64,000 bases of DNA, taken from Hericium rajendrae. Lineage: Eukaryota > Basidiomycota > Agaricomycetes > Russulales > Hericiaceae. The position numbers and the translations under genes were made by a program. Below are positions 22,301 through 33,439 of the stretch, piece after piece (position 1 is the stretch's first letter; each line of letters begins with the position of its first letter). The notes beneath the pieces were generated by a model that saw only the letters and a program-made list of their open reading frames with translations, did not search any database and was not told the DNA's origin. Location: NCBI GenBank assembly GCA_033439255.1, contig CM065879.1:538501-602500 (forward strand), read 5' to 3'.

Positions 22301-25133
22301 TCGGATCAATGGTCACGATTTAAATGCCCTGTGATAGCTGTCTAGACAAGTATTCGACGCTGCCGTGCAGTGGGCTATGAAGGCCGATCGAACAGCTTTC
22401 TGGAGAGGCCATCGGCGCACGACGTCGAAGCTGGACTCGCCGCAGAGTAGCGTTGCGTCCTTGCGGCGGACCGGGAGTGGGGCTGGTGTGCCACGAAACC
22501 ATAAGTCTGAGGAGGACGAAGCGCAACTCATCAAATTGCGACAGCTTGGTATGACGTCGACGGAGGAAGCGAAACTAATGGCTATGCGTGATTATATTCT
22601 GAAGCTGGCGAACAATATCTCTAGGTATGTTTCGTCGCGGTTCTTAGATTCAAACGTCTTTGACTTTGATCGTAGTTTTGCGACGCGTCTCAAGCCTGAA
22701 GACGAAGCCGAGAATCTAAAGACAACAAGCGACATCGAGCTGCAGAAGCTCGGGGTTGTCCCTCAGACCGTGTTCCTCAAGTCTCGCCTTACAGACATTG
22801 CGCCTCGCTCATCGCGCGTAGTCTCCGCAGCTCGCCAGCCTACATTCGACTTGACGCGTTCTCCGACGGGAACACCGCGCATGTCGCGCCCGCCGAGCAT
22901 TGACTACGCTTCCCCCGGGGCACCGTTCGAAGACCTCCGCCGTCGGCTCACCGCGATAAACGGCTCCGTCAACTCCCTTCCCTCAGCCGCACGCGAGTCA
23001 CGCAGGGCCTCCTCGACGTCGACAACACAAAGCCCGCTTCTCGCGGCCGGCCCAACTATGGCCGACCTTCCCCTCGTCTTCGACAGACCGGGCAGTCCAA
23101 CCGACTCGGTGCTGTCGAATACCAACTCCGCAGCTATCCGCGCGGGCATGCATCGGCTGTCTCTCGGTGCAGGCGCGGATGGTCAGAAGGCGGCGCCGGC
23201 AGTTGGGTCTTCTAGGGCAAGTGCGACGGGTCTTTTGGAGCCGACGTCGCATATGCGCTCGGAGGGCTCGCCGGAGAGGTCTGGGCGCTCGTCGCCTGTG
23301 TCTGCTGCTGGGACGGTCCGGGGCCAGCGTCGTCGGCGAACACCCTCGGTACCACCTATATCGACATACGGTGAGTCACTTTGCTGAACGAAAGCCGCCT
23401 CGCTCAGTATTCGTGATACTTGCAGATGGTCAAGAACCTGGAGTCAACAATCTGCTCGAGCATTTGTACCTTGATGGAAACCGCGAGTACCAGCTCGACT
23501 TCGGCCCCAAGGTCCACGAAGGGCCCGTCCGCCGGCGCAACGCCGTCCGCCACAGCTTCGCGCCCCGCGACGGCACCTCGCGCCGCCCGGAAGCGAGCCT
23601 CATCGCGCACCTGGCGTCGCACACGGACGCGGTGACGGGCCTCGCGGTGGCGCCGGACCACCTGTTCTTCGTGTCCGCGTCGGACGACAAGACGGCGAAG
23701 GTGTGGGACACGGCGCGGCTCGAGCGCAACGTGACGAGCAAGCCGCGGCACACGTACGCGCAGCACCACGCGCGCGTCAAGTGCGTGTGCATGCTCGAGC
23801 GCGTGCACTGCTTTGCGAGCGCGGCGGAGGACGGGAGCTTGCATGTCGTGCGCGTGCATGTGGTGCAGAGCGGCGCGCTGCCGAAGTATGGGAAGCTGCA
23901 GGCGGTGCGGGAGCATCGCGTTGACCGGCCGGGGGAGTATATCACTTGCATGGCGCATTATGAGACGGGTGAGTCATGGTGGTGGCTGTCGTGCTGCGCG
24001 GTGTGACGGCTTACGTGTTTGTAGATTCGACGTCGAATCTGGTCTATGCGACGACGCATTCTTCGATATCGATCTTGGATCTGCGGACGATGAGGGTGCT
24101 TCAGACCATGGAACATCCTAGTCACTACGGTTCCATCACAGCAATGTGTCTGGATCGAAAGCGCGCCTGGGTCATCACCGGCACGGCTCAAGGGATTCTC
24201 ACTTTGTGGGACATCCGATTCGGGCTCTTGTTGAAGAGCTGGAAAGTCGGCGTTGCGACTGCCATGGGTGCAGCACGGATATATCAATGCGTCGTGCACC
24301 CCACGCGCGGCAAGGGACGATGGGTCATGGTCGCTCTTGAAGCCGCGCAATCGACCTCTGAGACGACGCCTACGACGCTCGTCGAGGTCTGGGACATCGA
24401 GAACTCCGTCATGGTAGAAAGTTACGGAACACGCACTGTGTCAAAGACGTCCGTCGCCGTCGATGCGCCGCATCCACTCGCGGGAGGGGAGGCAGAGCCG
24501 AGCGCGGCGTCCGCCATCGCTGCCCTTGTCCGCTCGCGGCAGCAGGGTCCTGGTGCGGGCTCGTCGCGGCGGTCGTCGGAGGCGGCGCCGCTGCTGAGCT
24601 CGCCTTCGCCTGATATTCGCGCGATCGTGGTGGGGACTGAGTTCGGTAGTCATTCGTCTAGGGCGGCGGTCTCGCAGTCTGGCGGGGACGGTCAGGCGGC
24701 TGGCGCGCGCGGGTTCATGGTGAGCGGATCAGAGGACCGTATGCTTCGGTTATGGGATCTTGGGAGGATAGAGCGCACGACGGTATTGAGCGGCCTAGAG
24801 ACCGACAGCGAAAAGCCAACGTACAGGTGCGTGTATATCTCATTCGTGACGTCTAGCCTTCTCATAATGCCACTCAGTGCTGTACGCTCGGATACACCAT
24901 CGGCCACTGCATATGTCGAGACATGGCTCCATCCTTCTCAAACGACCTCCCAGAGAAATCGACCGCCCCAGCGCATGTCATTGATCAACAGCAGCCAACA
25001 GAATCTGTTGAAGCCACATCAAGACACGATCACAGCCCTGGCCTGCATTGATTCTCCGTTCCGCGGCGGTATCGTGAGTGGCGATCGGGCCGGGGTGATC
25101 AAAGTCTGGAGGGTCGACGGCGCGGATTCGTGA
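19339..25133 (+). CDS. VPS15: Vps15, regulatory kinase-like subunit of class III PI3-kinase
   Basis: Vps15 (PIK3R4/p150) anchors and activates Vps34, the kinase making PI3P on endosomes and autophagosomes. The start gives MGNTQSGYPL, with glycine 2 available for myristoylation as in the family. The kinase domain is distinctive: HGDIKSENILVTSWNW (near 19935), SDFASHKPTFLP and FYFDTSGRRTCYVAPERF. HGD for HRD and DFA for DFG are normal for Vps15. HEAT-type helical repeats occupy about 20860-22620 (for example MVPYIVDLLHDDAAVVRSAA and VIPNIQTLIQDPELSVRCMY-like blocks). A Ser-rich linker (22800-23380) and C-terminal WD40 repeats follow (HTDAVTGLAVAPDHLFFVSA, then DDKTAKVWD; last repeat GDRAGVIKVW). 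About ten short introns are used. The gene looks complete. A diverged copy of the locus near 40.5 kb lacks exactly this gene. Confidence 0.93.
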
Positions 25134-25540
25134 TGTACGCGGAGGATATTTATCGGACAACTCTTGGATTATTGGTGTAGACCTACTTGTCAATGCACTC
25201 GATGTAAAGTACAATCTAATTGACTAACTTTCTTACATTCGCGCACATCTCGCTTCGCTGGCAGTGAAGTGGCTTAGGTTTCGTCGGTCTCCTAAGTAGT
25301 TCCACATGACCCGTTTGAAGCGGAGGACTGATCACGATCTAGAAAATGCGTTGGCATAGAACAATATTTCAAAGTATTTCCAAGGATCATGGGGAGGCTA
25401 TATAAACAGATACAGGATAATTCTCGACGAGAGCCTAACTTCGATTCCCGGATTCTCTTGGTCAATCATAAAACTGCACACAGGTCGTCAACATCGGAGC
25501 GTGGATAATAAATTCGGACGCACTCTCACCTCACTCACAT
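25134..25540. other. 3' flanks of VPS15 and of DUF5648 copy 2
   Basis: Two genes converge here. Positions 25188-25272 reappear inverted at 40506-40590, and 25262-25540 reappears inverted near 61590-61878. The break point of the circularly permuted copy therefore maps to about 25262-25272. Confidence 0.6.
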
Positions 25541-26155
25541 TCATGCAGGGAGCACATATCCAGTGATGCCCTCAGAAGCATAGCCATACTTGGCGATGGC
25601 ATTCTCCATCTCGGCTGCCGACGTTGTGTAGAAATGATCCACGCCAGACGCACTATAGCCCCTCAGCAGCGGGACGCTGCCGCAGACCTGTGATGAGTAG
25701 ATGTATGCCGCAACCCCTTCGTAGACGTAGCCATCCTGCGCGGCAGCGTTGTCGCGCTCGGACAACGAGGTGGTATAGAAGTGGTCGATCGCGTGAACGT
25801 TGTAGAGGCGATAGAGGGGTGTAGTGAGTTCGACTTGGCCGGGGAATACCAGGCCCGTGATTCCCTCGGACTGATAGCCGTCGTTGGCGATGGCATTCTC
25901 CATCTCCGCAACACTGGCGGTGTAGAAATGGTTGCGTCCAGAGGCGGAATAGGCTCTCAAGAAGGCGATGGCTTCGTCGGGATGGCACGTGTCAGCCGCT
26001 CGCATCTGCGAATCAAGTCATGGTCAATTTTATCGAAACAGAGATAACTTCCTGGAATTAAGACAGACCTCGAGAATATCATGAGCAGGAACGGGCGAAG
26101 CCGCGCTCTGGCTCAGGGAGAAGAGCACAGCGGTAAGAGCGATGAGGAACTTCAT
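25541..26155 (-). CDS. Secreted DUF5648 repeat protein, copy 2
   Basis: The protein has 183 residues. Exon 1 (26069-26155) encodes the signal peptide MKFLIALTAVLFSLSQSAAS, followed by PVPAHDILE. A 63-bp intron leads to exon 2 (25541-26005). Three repeats carry RNHFYTA, IDHFYTTSLSERD and VDHFYTTSAAEMENAIAKYG, ending GITGYVLPA. Intron position and phase match copy 1. The TATA box (26207-26212) is 52 bp upstream of the start. A disrupted paralogue lies at 42802-42854 and 61008-61588. Function of the domain is not established; secretion is inferred from the signal peptide. Confidence 0.87.
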
Positions 26156-26206
26156 GCTTATGCTAGAGTCTTGAGAACTGCCAATGTTGAGCCTCCACAT
26201 CGCAGC

Positions 26207-26212
26207 TTTATA
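26207..26212 (-). promoter_or_regulatory. TATA box of DUF5648 copy 2
   Basis: TATAAA on the minus strand, inside the block GAGGTATAAAGCTGCG. The same block occurs at 42742-42757 in the duplicated promoter. Confidence 0.65.
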
Positions 26213-27309
26213 CCTCGACGAACCCGGTGTGGGAGACAGTTCTTCGTAATTAGTGTCCGATTCCACCGGGTGTGTACCTTGCCATGCTCTGCGCAGATAC
26301 CCCACGAGAGCCGGCCAAATACCATATTGCATCTAGAGGGAGAATGGCTCACTCGTAGCCTGGACAAACGAGGCATGAGCATGCCATTGAAAGGCTGATA
26401 GCTGCAGTACGATCCGAAGAGGCGCTGGCGGAGGTTGAAAAGAGCTACTCAGGCGACTAGCAATATGAAAGTACGCTGTTAGAATGGTCAAAATGTGACA
26501 CAAAGGAGACTCATACTTACTCATGACATTCGGATCGCCAATGTCCAGCTCATGTCGATGCCTCGCCCGCAATCAGACATGGACAAACAGTAGAGGACAC
26601 GCGCTGGGATAATTCGTCTCGTTCCGCATGTATTCGCCCGATGTTCGTAACAAGGAGAGTGGAGGCAAAGGTACACGGAGAACAAGCAAAATGCTCGATA
26701 GAATGAAACGTACGGAATCACGATCGATAGACTATCCAAGTCAGTGGCGCTCAAGTCTGATTGAAAAGGCTGGCCACTTACGGAAACGGCAGCAGAAAAC
26801 CACAGACGAAAGGCCTATGCGTCTATGTCACAATTGACAGACGTCAAAGCAGGTAGTTGCACATGCTCGCATCTCGTTATGCAAGACGAATGGACACAAT
26901 GGTAAAAATCTTGAACTCTCCCAGTCTTCGTGCCGTTGTAGTTCCGCGCGGGGCGCTCGAGGTACATAGACTCGGATTGGCTATTCGAGGGCAAACTTGT
27001 TGACCTTGCGGAATTGATGAACAGTTCTTCGTAGTAGCATCTCAAAGCTTGACCAGAGTCAGGCGCAAACGGACCTAAAATGACTGGAGTTGCCACAACG
27101 GTTCAAGTCCAGAAGTGCTATGGCATATCGAAGACTGGAAAAGCTGAATAAGACCATATCAAGTGAAGCAGCGTATCTGCACGTCCTTCATGCTTCCATA
27201 TCGTTCGACGTAACCGATTAAAGGCCACATCACCAATTGAAGCCTGCACTGTGTCCGCGTCAGTCTCATCAGATAGAACAAATCCCATCTCGCCTCACCT
27301 CTCGAACCC
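26213..27309. other. Intergenic promoter region of DUF5648 copy 2
   Basis: This 1.1 kb lies between two minus-strand DUF5648 genes. I see no gene in it. It is matched along its length by 41670-42743 (inverted). Shorter, more diverged matches to its left part occur at 61910-62430. Confidence 0.5.
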
Positions 27310-27919
27310 TCAACCCGGAAGGACATACCCAGTCGTCCCCTCAGAAACATACCCAACATGCAGAATCGCATTCTCCATCTCGACGTCCGACGTCGTATAG
27401 AAATGATCCGTCCCCTGCGCGCTCCACCCCCTCAACAACGCCACGCTACCGCACACCTGCTCCGGGTACACATACCCCGCGATGCCCTCGTAGACATAGC
27501 CGCCGACGGAGTCGCGCTCCTTCGCCGACGCGGTGTAGAAGTGGTCGATCGTCGTCGGGTTGTGCAGGCGATAGAGCGGGACGCTGCGTTCGACGCGGTC
27601 GCGGAAAATGAAGCCTGTGTTCCCTTCGGCGACGTAGCCAAGCGTTCTGGTGGCGATGTCCATCTCGGTGGCATTGGTCGTGTAGAAGTGGTCGCCCGCG
27701 CTGGGGTTGAGCGCCCTCAGCAGGGGCGCGGCTTTCTTGCGGTCCGCGCATTTGGCAGCTTCCGGTGCCTATGGAGAGTCTTGGAGACAAAGACTCGTGT
27801 GTGGAGTGTAATGGAATGCTGACCTTGAATATTTCGCTGTTGCCTGCAGCCTCGGCATTTACGTAGATGTAGACATAGAAGACGAGAAACGCTGCCACGA
27901 GACCGATTATCGACTTCAT
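27310..27919 (-). CDS. Secreted DUF5648 repeat protein, copy 3
   Basis: The protein has 184 residues. Exon 1 (27824-27919) encodes MKSIIGLVAAFLVFYVYIYV and NAEAAGNSEIFK, a more hydrophobic leader than in copies 1 and 2. It could act as a signal peptide or signal anchor. A 55-bp intron follows, then exon 2 (27310-27768) with three repeats: AGDHFYTTNATEMD, IDHFYTASAKERD and TDHFYTTSDVEMENAI, ending GTTGYVLPG. The middle repeat is shorter than in copy 2. TATAAA sits at 27961-27966. A shortened paralogue lies at 41386. Confidence 0.86.
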
Positions 27920-27960
27920 GGTTGGACTGGTGAAGTTGCTTTCACGTCCATCGCCACGTA

Positions 27961-27966
27961 TTTATA
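27961..27966 (-). promoter_or_regulatory. TATA box of DUF5648 copy 3
   Basis: TATAAA on the minus strand, 42 bp upstream of the start codon, within TATAAATACGTGGCGATGG. The same sequence is kept upstream of the copy at 41386. Confidence 0.65.
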
Positions 27967-28535
27967 CGAGGGACTGAACGTGATACGAAGCGAAGGCCTT
28001 GTCGTTGTCCGCCGTGACGAATGCAATGGAGAAACCTGCAACAAATGGACGGTCTGCGAGGTCTGCGCTCCATTGAAGCATATGGAAGTCAGACATGTAG
28101 ACTGCACAGAAGCTCGTCACGTACTCAAGCTAGAACGCTGCAGCTCGGAATGAAACCCTGTCTGCACTCCCTGCGAAGAATATGGAGGCCATACGCATAG
28201 GCCGCACGGAAGCCCGCCACTGCCAGACATATTGCAGAAGCCAGACGGCTTGGAACGATGCACATGCGCAAAAGCACATCGCGATGCTGAGAAACACCTC
28301 GCACGATGCCTGTCGAGGTCTTCCGCGTCAGGACCACCTGTGGATAGACAGTTGCGAGGGATAGCTCTCCGTCGCTAGCAGTGAAACCCCTCCCAGCATG
28401 TCGAGCTTCCGCGCAAGAATCATTGATCATTCGTAAGCGGACGGTCGGGAGGAAAAGCTCTACGAGAAGGTTGGCACGTTTAGAAACTGAAAATGGCCGG
28501 CAATTGAACTGAACGGATCCACAGTGACCTAGATT

Positions 28536-28996
28536 TTGCACCATTCCATCCATAAGCTGACCCGTCCGACTGACTTCCTTTCCTTCCAAACCGTCAGATA
28601 TGAGTGTCAGAAGGCGGGAACACAGCGCACTAGCTGAACTGGAAGTGTCAGCGGGGTTGCAGGACGACTTCTACGCACTGGAAGCCTGGAAGCTGGTGAG
28701 GGAGCAGCGTATTTCGAGTACGCAACACGGTGTGAGTGCAACGCCCTTGTAACAGGATGCAGCACTCAGCAAAAGCGTCCGAGCGGGTCTTCCAGCTGGC
28801 AAATGCATAACCACCAACCGAACGCAAATCTCGCAGAAACACCACTGATATCGCACACACAGCTGAAAGAGTAGAGTCCAAACACAAAGCGCATCGTGCG
28901 CGCCGGCGGCCGACGTCGAGCAGTGTTCCAACCAAGCCCTTAGCCGACCAACTTCCTCAATTGAGCTTTATATGATATGTAATTGCCTCTTTCTAA
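28536..28996. other. Intergenic region left of the third tRNA
   Basis: Overlapping open frames of about 90 codons occur in two frames of the same strand (28648-28935) without motifs. I do not support a gene here. Confidence 0.3.
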
Positions 28997-29067
28997 GCAT
29001 TAATGGGGTAGTGGTAACCTGGGTCGTTGCCATCGACCCGCCGGGGGTTCGATTCCCTCTTAATGCA
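28997..29067 (+). tRNA. tRNA-Gly (GCC), copy 3
   Basis: Identical to copy 2 except for one C-to-T change that turns a T-stem pair into G:T. The cloverleaf is kept. Anticodon loop TTGCCAT gives GCC. A run of 17 T begins 24 bp downstream. Confidence 0.93.
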
Positions 29068-29090
29068 GTACCTTAGGCCAAACTTCAAAG

Positions 29091-29107
29091 TTTTTTTTTT
29101 TTTTTTT
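29091..29107 (+). terminator. T17 run, probable Pol III terminator
   Basis: A 17-T run on the coding strand, 24 bp after the tRNA-Gly 3' end, is a strong RNA polymerase III stop signal. It is much longer than needed and may also be a microsatellite. Confidence 0.6.
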
Positions 29108-29719
29108 CTCTTTCTTCTTCCAGCATTCCTGGTTTGCCATACACCCTGACACATGCACGAGAAGAGCGAAATTATACAGCTGCGACGTATGAGGTATACT
29201 CTACATGGCGGTATAGTACGTGTCTATAGTGAGCATGGAATATCTAGTGCGATACGCAAACAGTAGGTGCGCAGTGCTACAGGACGAGACGAAGCGACAT
29301 TCAGATATCGAAGCGTGCATTAGGGTAAGTGCATGTATTTGTAAATTCGTAAATTCGTAAACTTATGCGCATCTGCGCGAGGAACGGGCGCCGCATGGTC
29401 AAAGCCGTGGAACGCCCGGGCTCATCGACATGAAACGTGTCGAGTCAGAGGAGATAGAGCGGACGTGCGGGGGGTATACCCTGCAGTGGAGAAAGAGCGG
29501 CATCTGTGCGCACAAGCCATCATCAGCCGGGCCGTCGAATAAAGCGCATGCATATACGGCGGGAACGCACCTCGAGTGGGTACAATAGACCTCAGCTCCG
29601 GGCACGGCGCGCACGAGCCAGAGCATACAGGCGGCCAAAGACCGCGCCATGGCTGTACTGTACACTATGAACCACGTTTCGCGCCGGCCGGAGCAAGGTG
29701 CTACGTGTCGCGCGGCCAG

Positions 29720-30050
29720 GAATAGCGACGGACGCGAGACGTCCAGGATCGACGAGAATGGCCTGGCTGCGTGGCGACGCAAATTTTATGTCTGGTAGAC
29801 GCGCGAAACCTCGTGCGACGCGGGACTTCCAGGATCGACGAGAATGGCCTGGCTGCGTGGATCCGCGGTGAAGATACAGAATTGCGCCGTGGCAGACGCG
29901 CGAGGATTCGCGAACCTGCGCACATGACAGCGACGCGAGACTTCCAGCATCGACGAGAACAGCCTAGCTGCACGGATCCGCGCTGAGGACGCAACTTTAC
30001 GCCTCGCTAGGCGCGCGAGGATTCGCGAACCGTCCGGACGACTGCGCACG
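29720..30050 (+). repeat. Degenerate tandem repeat, about 90-115 bp unit, three copies
   Basis: The block GACGCGAGACTTCCAG, then GATCGACGAGAA, then GGATCCGCG recurs starting near 29729, 29817 and 29931. A companion block GCGCGAGGATTCGCGAACC occurs twice (near 29898 and 30012). Spacing varies, so the copies have diverged and gained indels. Confidence 0.7.
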
Positions 30051-30164
30051 CGTGTTTCTGCACCGCCCAACACGATCGACGCGTCACCGCGCATGGCAAA
30101 GAACCCGAGAACACCACTCCAGTCTGTTTCGCAGCGCCGCAGTGTGACGCGTCTGACTCGCGAC

Positions 30165-30300
30165 GTCATGCGGGAACGAGGCAGCACACGGTGCTGCGTG
30201 TGAATCATGGCCAGTGAGAGCATGACCTGAGGTGAGCAGCTGCCGGGAATAGGAGGCTGAACACGGTTCTGCGTGTGAATCACCATAACTCAGACTATGA
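30165..30300 (+). repeat. Imperfect direct repeat around CTGCGTGTGAATCA
   Basis: The block CACGGTGCTGCGTGTGAATC near 30188 recurs as CACGGTTCTGCGTGTGAATC near 30264, with related flanks. Two copies only. Confidence 0.55.
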
Positions 30301-30884
30301 CCCAAAACATACGAGGCTGCAGCTCACCTCAACCGGTCCAGCACAGAAAGACAGACAGCTAGGGCCGCGATATTGAAACATGGCAAGCTGCATGTCCTGA
30401 CTCGATGCGCCGAAACTGCGCATGAGGCGGGAAGGTGGGACAGTGACACAGCAAGCGGAGACCGGGCTATCCCCGGACGGAGCAAGCGCGCGACATGTCG
30501 GAGGCGGGCGGTGGGTGTCGCGGGCTGCTGGGAGAGTCCGGTCAGGGGATGGCGACGTGGAAGTAGTGGACCAGCCACGTACCTCTCGATGCGCTTGCAC
30601 GTTACAACCGAAGAACCAGGAAAGAAAAGAGAAGAAAAGGAAAGAAAAAGGAATAAAAAAGGAAAAGAAAAACGGCCAAAGCCCCAGGACGCGAAAGGAT
30701 GAAGGTATATGTCCAAAGGGATTATGAAGAACATTAGTAAGTAGACTGCGACAATATAGAAGGGATATCGAGTACAGTACACTACATTAGCAAACTCCAA
30801 CCCAAAGTCAAATGCACATGGCATAAACATGCGTTAAAAAGAGTCCAAAACGAAACAGAAGCACGAACGAAAGCGAGAGAGGCG

Positions 30885-31902
30885 TCACTGTCCCGGTGGC
30901 CCCGGCCACGAGTACCGGAACGGCGGGAGCGCGCTCCACGCGGGGCCCTGTGGCTGCTGCTGCTGCGCGGGATGGGGCTGCTCATACGCTTGCCGGGGGT
31001 CCTCGTATTGATGGGGTTCCTCATACGCTTGATGGGGTTCCTCGTACGCTTGGCGGGGCGGGTGGCTCCAGGGCGGGCTCACGGGCGAAAAGCACTCCTG
31101 CACGGTGTCGTGCGCGGCGGAGGGACCGGGCGCGGGCGGGATGCGCGGCCATGAGATGGCGAGCATGCCATCTGTGAGGCTCGCCGATATGTCTTTTACC
31201 TGCACCCATCCATCAGCATCCGCACACGAATCAAAGAAGGAGTAAGCGCACCTCGAGCCCGCGCGGGACGTCGACGCTGCGCTCGTAGCGCCCATAGCGC
31301 AGCTCGCGGACGGGGTACGTCGTCGTGGACGACGCAACGGCGGACGTGGACGCGGTCGACGACGAGGACAGGGATGCAGAGGGGTAGAAGAACGCGGGCG
31401 CGCGGCGGTCACCCGAGACGGTGAGTTTGCCCGCGGGCGTGAGGTGCACGCTGATCTGGTCCTTGCGCAGGCCGGGCAGCTCGAAGAGCGCAGTGACGTG
31501 CGGCGCGGCGGGCGTGTCGCGCAGCTCCATGCTGCATACCAAAGTCAAAGTCAGTCAGAAGAAAGGAGAGAGAGGGGTAGGGGCGCACCGGGGGCGGAGG
31601 ACGGGCGCGTCGGGGTGCTGGATGGCGCGGAGGTGGGCGGCGTGGCGGTGTGCGATGACGAGCTCGAGGTAGCGTCTCGCAATGGCGCGATCCAACTGGT
31701 GGAATTTTTCGTCGTTGGTCTGCTCTTCGGGCGCGTCGGGGTGCGGAGTGGTGGCGGTGGTGGACGCGGTAGTGGTGGTGGGCGTGCGGGGCGGGGGCGG
31801 GCGGGGGATGGGATGGTCGCGAAAGTCGTCGCGGTTCATGATCTTCTGGAGGAAGCGGGCAGAGGTGACCTTGCGCGGGGCCTTCTGCTGATGAAGCGTC
31901 AT
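30885..31902 (-). CDS. Hsp20/alpha-crystallin-type small heat-shock protein
   Basis: The product has three exons. The N-terminal part (from MTLHQQKAPRKVTSARFL) is basic, then Pro/Thr-rich, then helical (HQLDRAIARRYLELVIAHRH). The alpha-crystallin domain begins at SMELRDTPAAPHVTALFELP with GLRKDQISVHLTPAGKLTVS, and ends with RYGRYERSVDVPRGLE, an intron of about 50 bp, then VKDISASLTDGMLAISWPRI. A Ser/Thr-rich insert splits the domain. The tail carries repeats of QAYEEPH and a Gln/Pro-rich end. Small Hsps bind unfolding proteins without ATP. TATAAA (31940-31945) lies only 38 bp above this ATG, so translation may instead begin at the in-frame ATG near 31839. Confidence 0.82.
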
Positions 31903-31939
31903 CAGCGGGTGGGTGTCCTTTCGTGAGCTGAGGCGATTA

Positions 31940-31945
31940 TTTATA
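31940..31945 (-). promoter_or_regulatory. TATA box of the Hsp20 gene
   Basis: TATAAATAA on the minus strand just above the Hsp20 start codon. It implies a very short 5' leader if the first ATG is used. Confidence 0.55.
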
Positions 31946-32544
31946 AGAGGGAGGATGGAGGAGCAGGTCAGGGTGGATCGGGCCGCGGATCTGGGAGTCG
32001 GGGCGCGTCGAGTCATTCTGCCGGGGCTCATTCACTTGGATCTCAGATCCAGATCCGGGTGCGCCTTGCCCCGCATCCGGCCGTGGTCATCCTGTCAGCT
32101 CTCGCGTCTGCTCCGTCAGCTTTGCACTGCACAACCCTCGGAGCGCGTATAGCTGAGGATCATCCACTCCACATCACCTCTCCTGTGCGCTTGTGGTAGT
32201 CGCCTTGCTCGGTCAGGCTGCTGTGGTGTCGCTGCTCCAGCAGCTCCCCGACTGCGGCGCGCCGGGCACTGCTCTGTATCAGATCGCACCATCCCGGGCC
32301 ATGCTGCGGGCCTGGTGCGGGCCTTGTAGTCAGTCGTCGGGGTAGTGCGGCGATCTATCGCGCGAAAGAGGTCGTTCGCAGCTAGTGCTGCTGTACGTAT
32401 AGGCTGCGCTGCATACCATGTAGCCGTTGCACCCGGATGCAGGACCAATAGCACACCACGCCGACTTTCGACCGCACGCGGATAGCACAGTTAACTGCAT
32501 GACTTCCCCAAGAGAAACTCGTTGCTCAACGTCTCTAACCCACC

Positions 32545-32690
32545 TCAGCCGAGCGCGCGGCATTCATAGTACTGCAGACTCAGATGACTGTAACCCTACA
32601 CTAACCCCACCTCAGCCGAGCGCGGCATCCGTACATACTGCAGACTCGGATGACTGTAACCTTACACTAACCCCACCCAAACGGCGGCTC
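32545..32690 (+). repeat. Short tandem repeat, about 66-bp unit
   Basis: CCACCTCAGCCGAGCGCG occurs near 32540 and 32608. ACTGCAGACTC followed by GATGACTGTAACC and TACACTAACCCCACC occurs near 32571 and 32637. The unit is repeated about two and a half times with few changes. Confidence 0.7.
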
Positions 32691-33439
32691 GTTCTCCCAT
32701 CCTCGCCGCGCCTCGAGCCTTCCGTCCATCCACACGTACTCGAGGCGCGCGATCGCGCTTCGAGTGCCTTGCTGCCATTTAATTTACAATTTACCTCCGG
32801 CGCCCAGATCCGCGGCGCCAGATCGCGGCGGTCGCTCGAGGATGGTGTGCGTGCGCCTGCCACTGCAGTTTACCTCCGTGCGCCCAGATCCGCGGCCACT
32901 CCCGGCACTCGCCCAGGCTGCATCGCCACGATGGCGCGTCCGGAGCATCACTTACAAGTAGCATTCATTTGGCAGAGCGGTGCATCGACGGGCATCGCGA
33001 GCTAGATGCAGAACGGGGCCTGTGCGGTCGAGGTGGGGTGGGGGACGTGGAGCCGGCGCGCTCGGGGGTCGTTCAAATAAGGTCGACAGAAGAATCGCTC
33101 GATTCGGATCCTGCAGATCGGTGTATCATAATTTATATAAATTCAATAGAATGTTGCGAATTCGGGATTCTGGAGTTCGGTACGTATCGCGTGGGTACGG
33201 GAATAGATTCGATGGAACGACGCGAAGCCGGCTCGAGGGTGCCAGAGCGTACGATAACCCACCGCGAGGAATCCGAGGAGGAGGAGAAATTCGCGCGGTG
33301 CCGGCGCGAATGGACGCGCAGGGGGACGTCCAGAACGGAGCAGGGCTCAGATTGAGTCGGACAGACGGAACCTAAAATTTTGTACCAGGAGATACAGTAC
33401 CAAACTTCTCGACATCATGTTTCAAGATAATGGTAATGC

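Larger units (their letters stand above)
25262..28535. repeat. Source segment of a diverged inverted duplication
   Basis: This 3.3 kb carries DUF5648 copies 2 and 3 and is matched, inverted, by 40765-42854 plus 61008-61878. The copy is split by the LTR element. Match is roughly 85-90% by eye with small indels. The genes here look intact while those in the other copy are disrupted, so I take this as the source. Confidence 0.75.
29108..30884. other. Gene-poor region with degenerate tandem repeats
   Basis: No gene is supported over this 1.8 kb. It contains the repeats listed separately (29720-30050 and about 30165-30300) and a purine-rich tract at 30610-30675 made of GAAAA-type units. Confidence 0.45.

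Noticed and set aside
23404-23958. Antisense frames over the VPS15 WD40 region
   Set aside because: Arg/His-rich shadow of a GC-rich exon that clearly encodes WD repeats on the plus strand.
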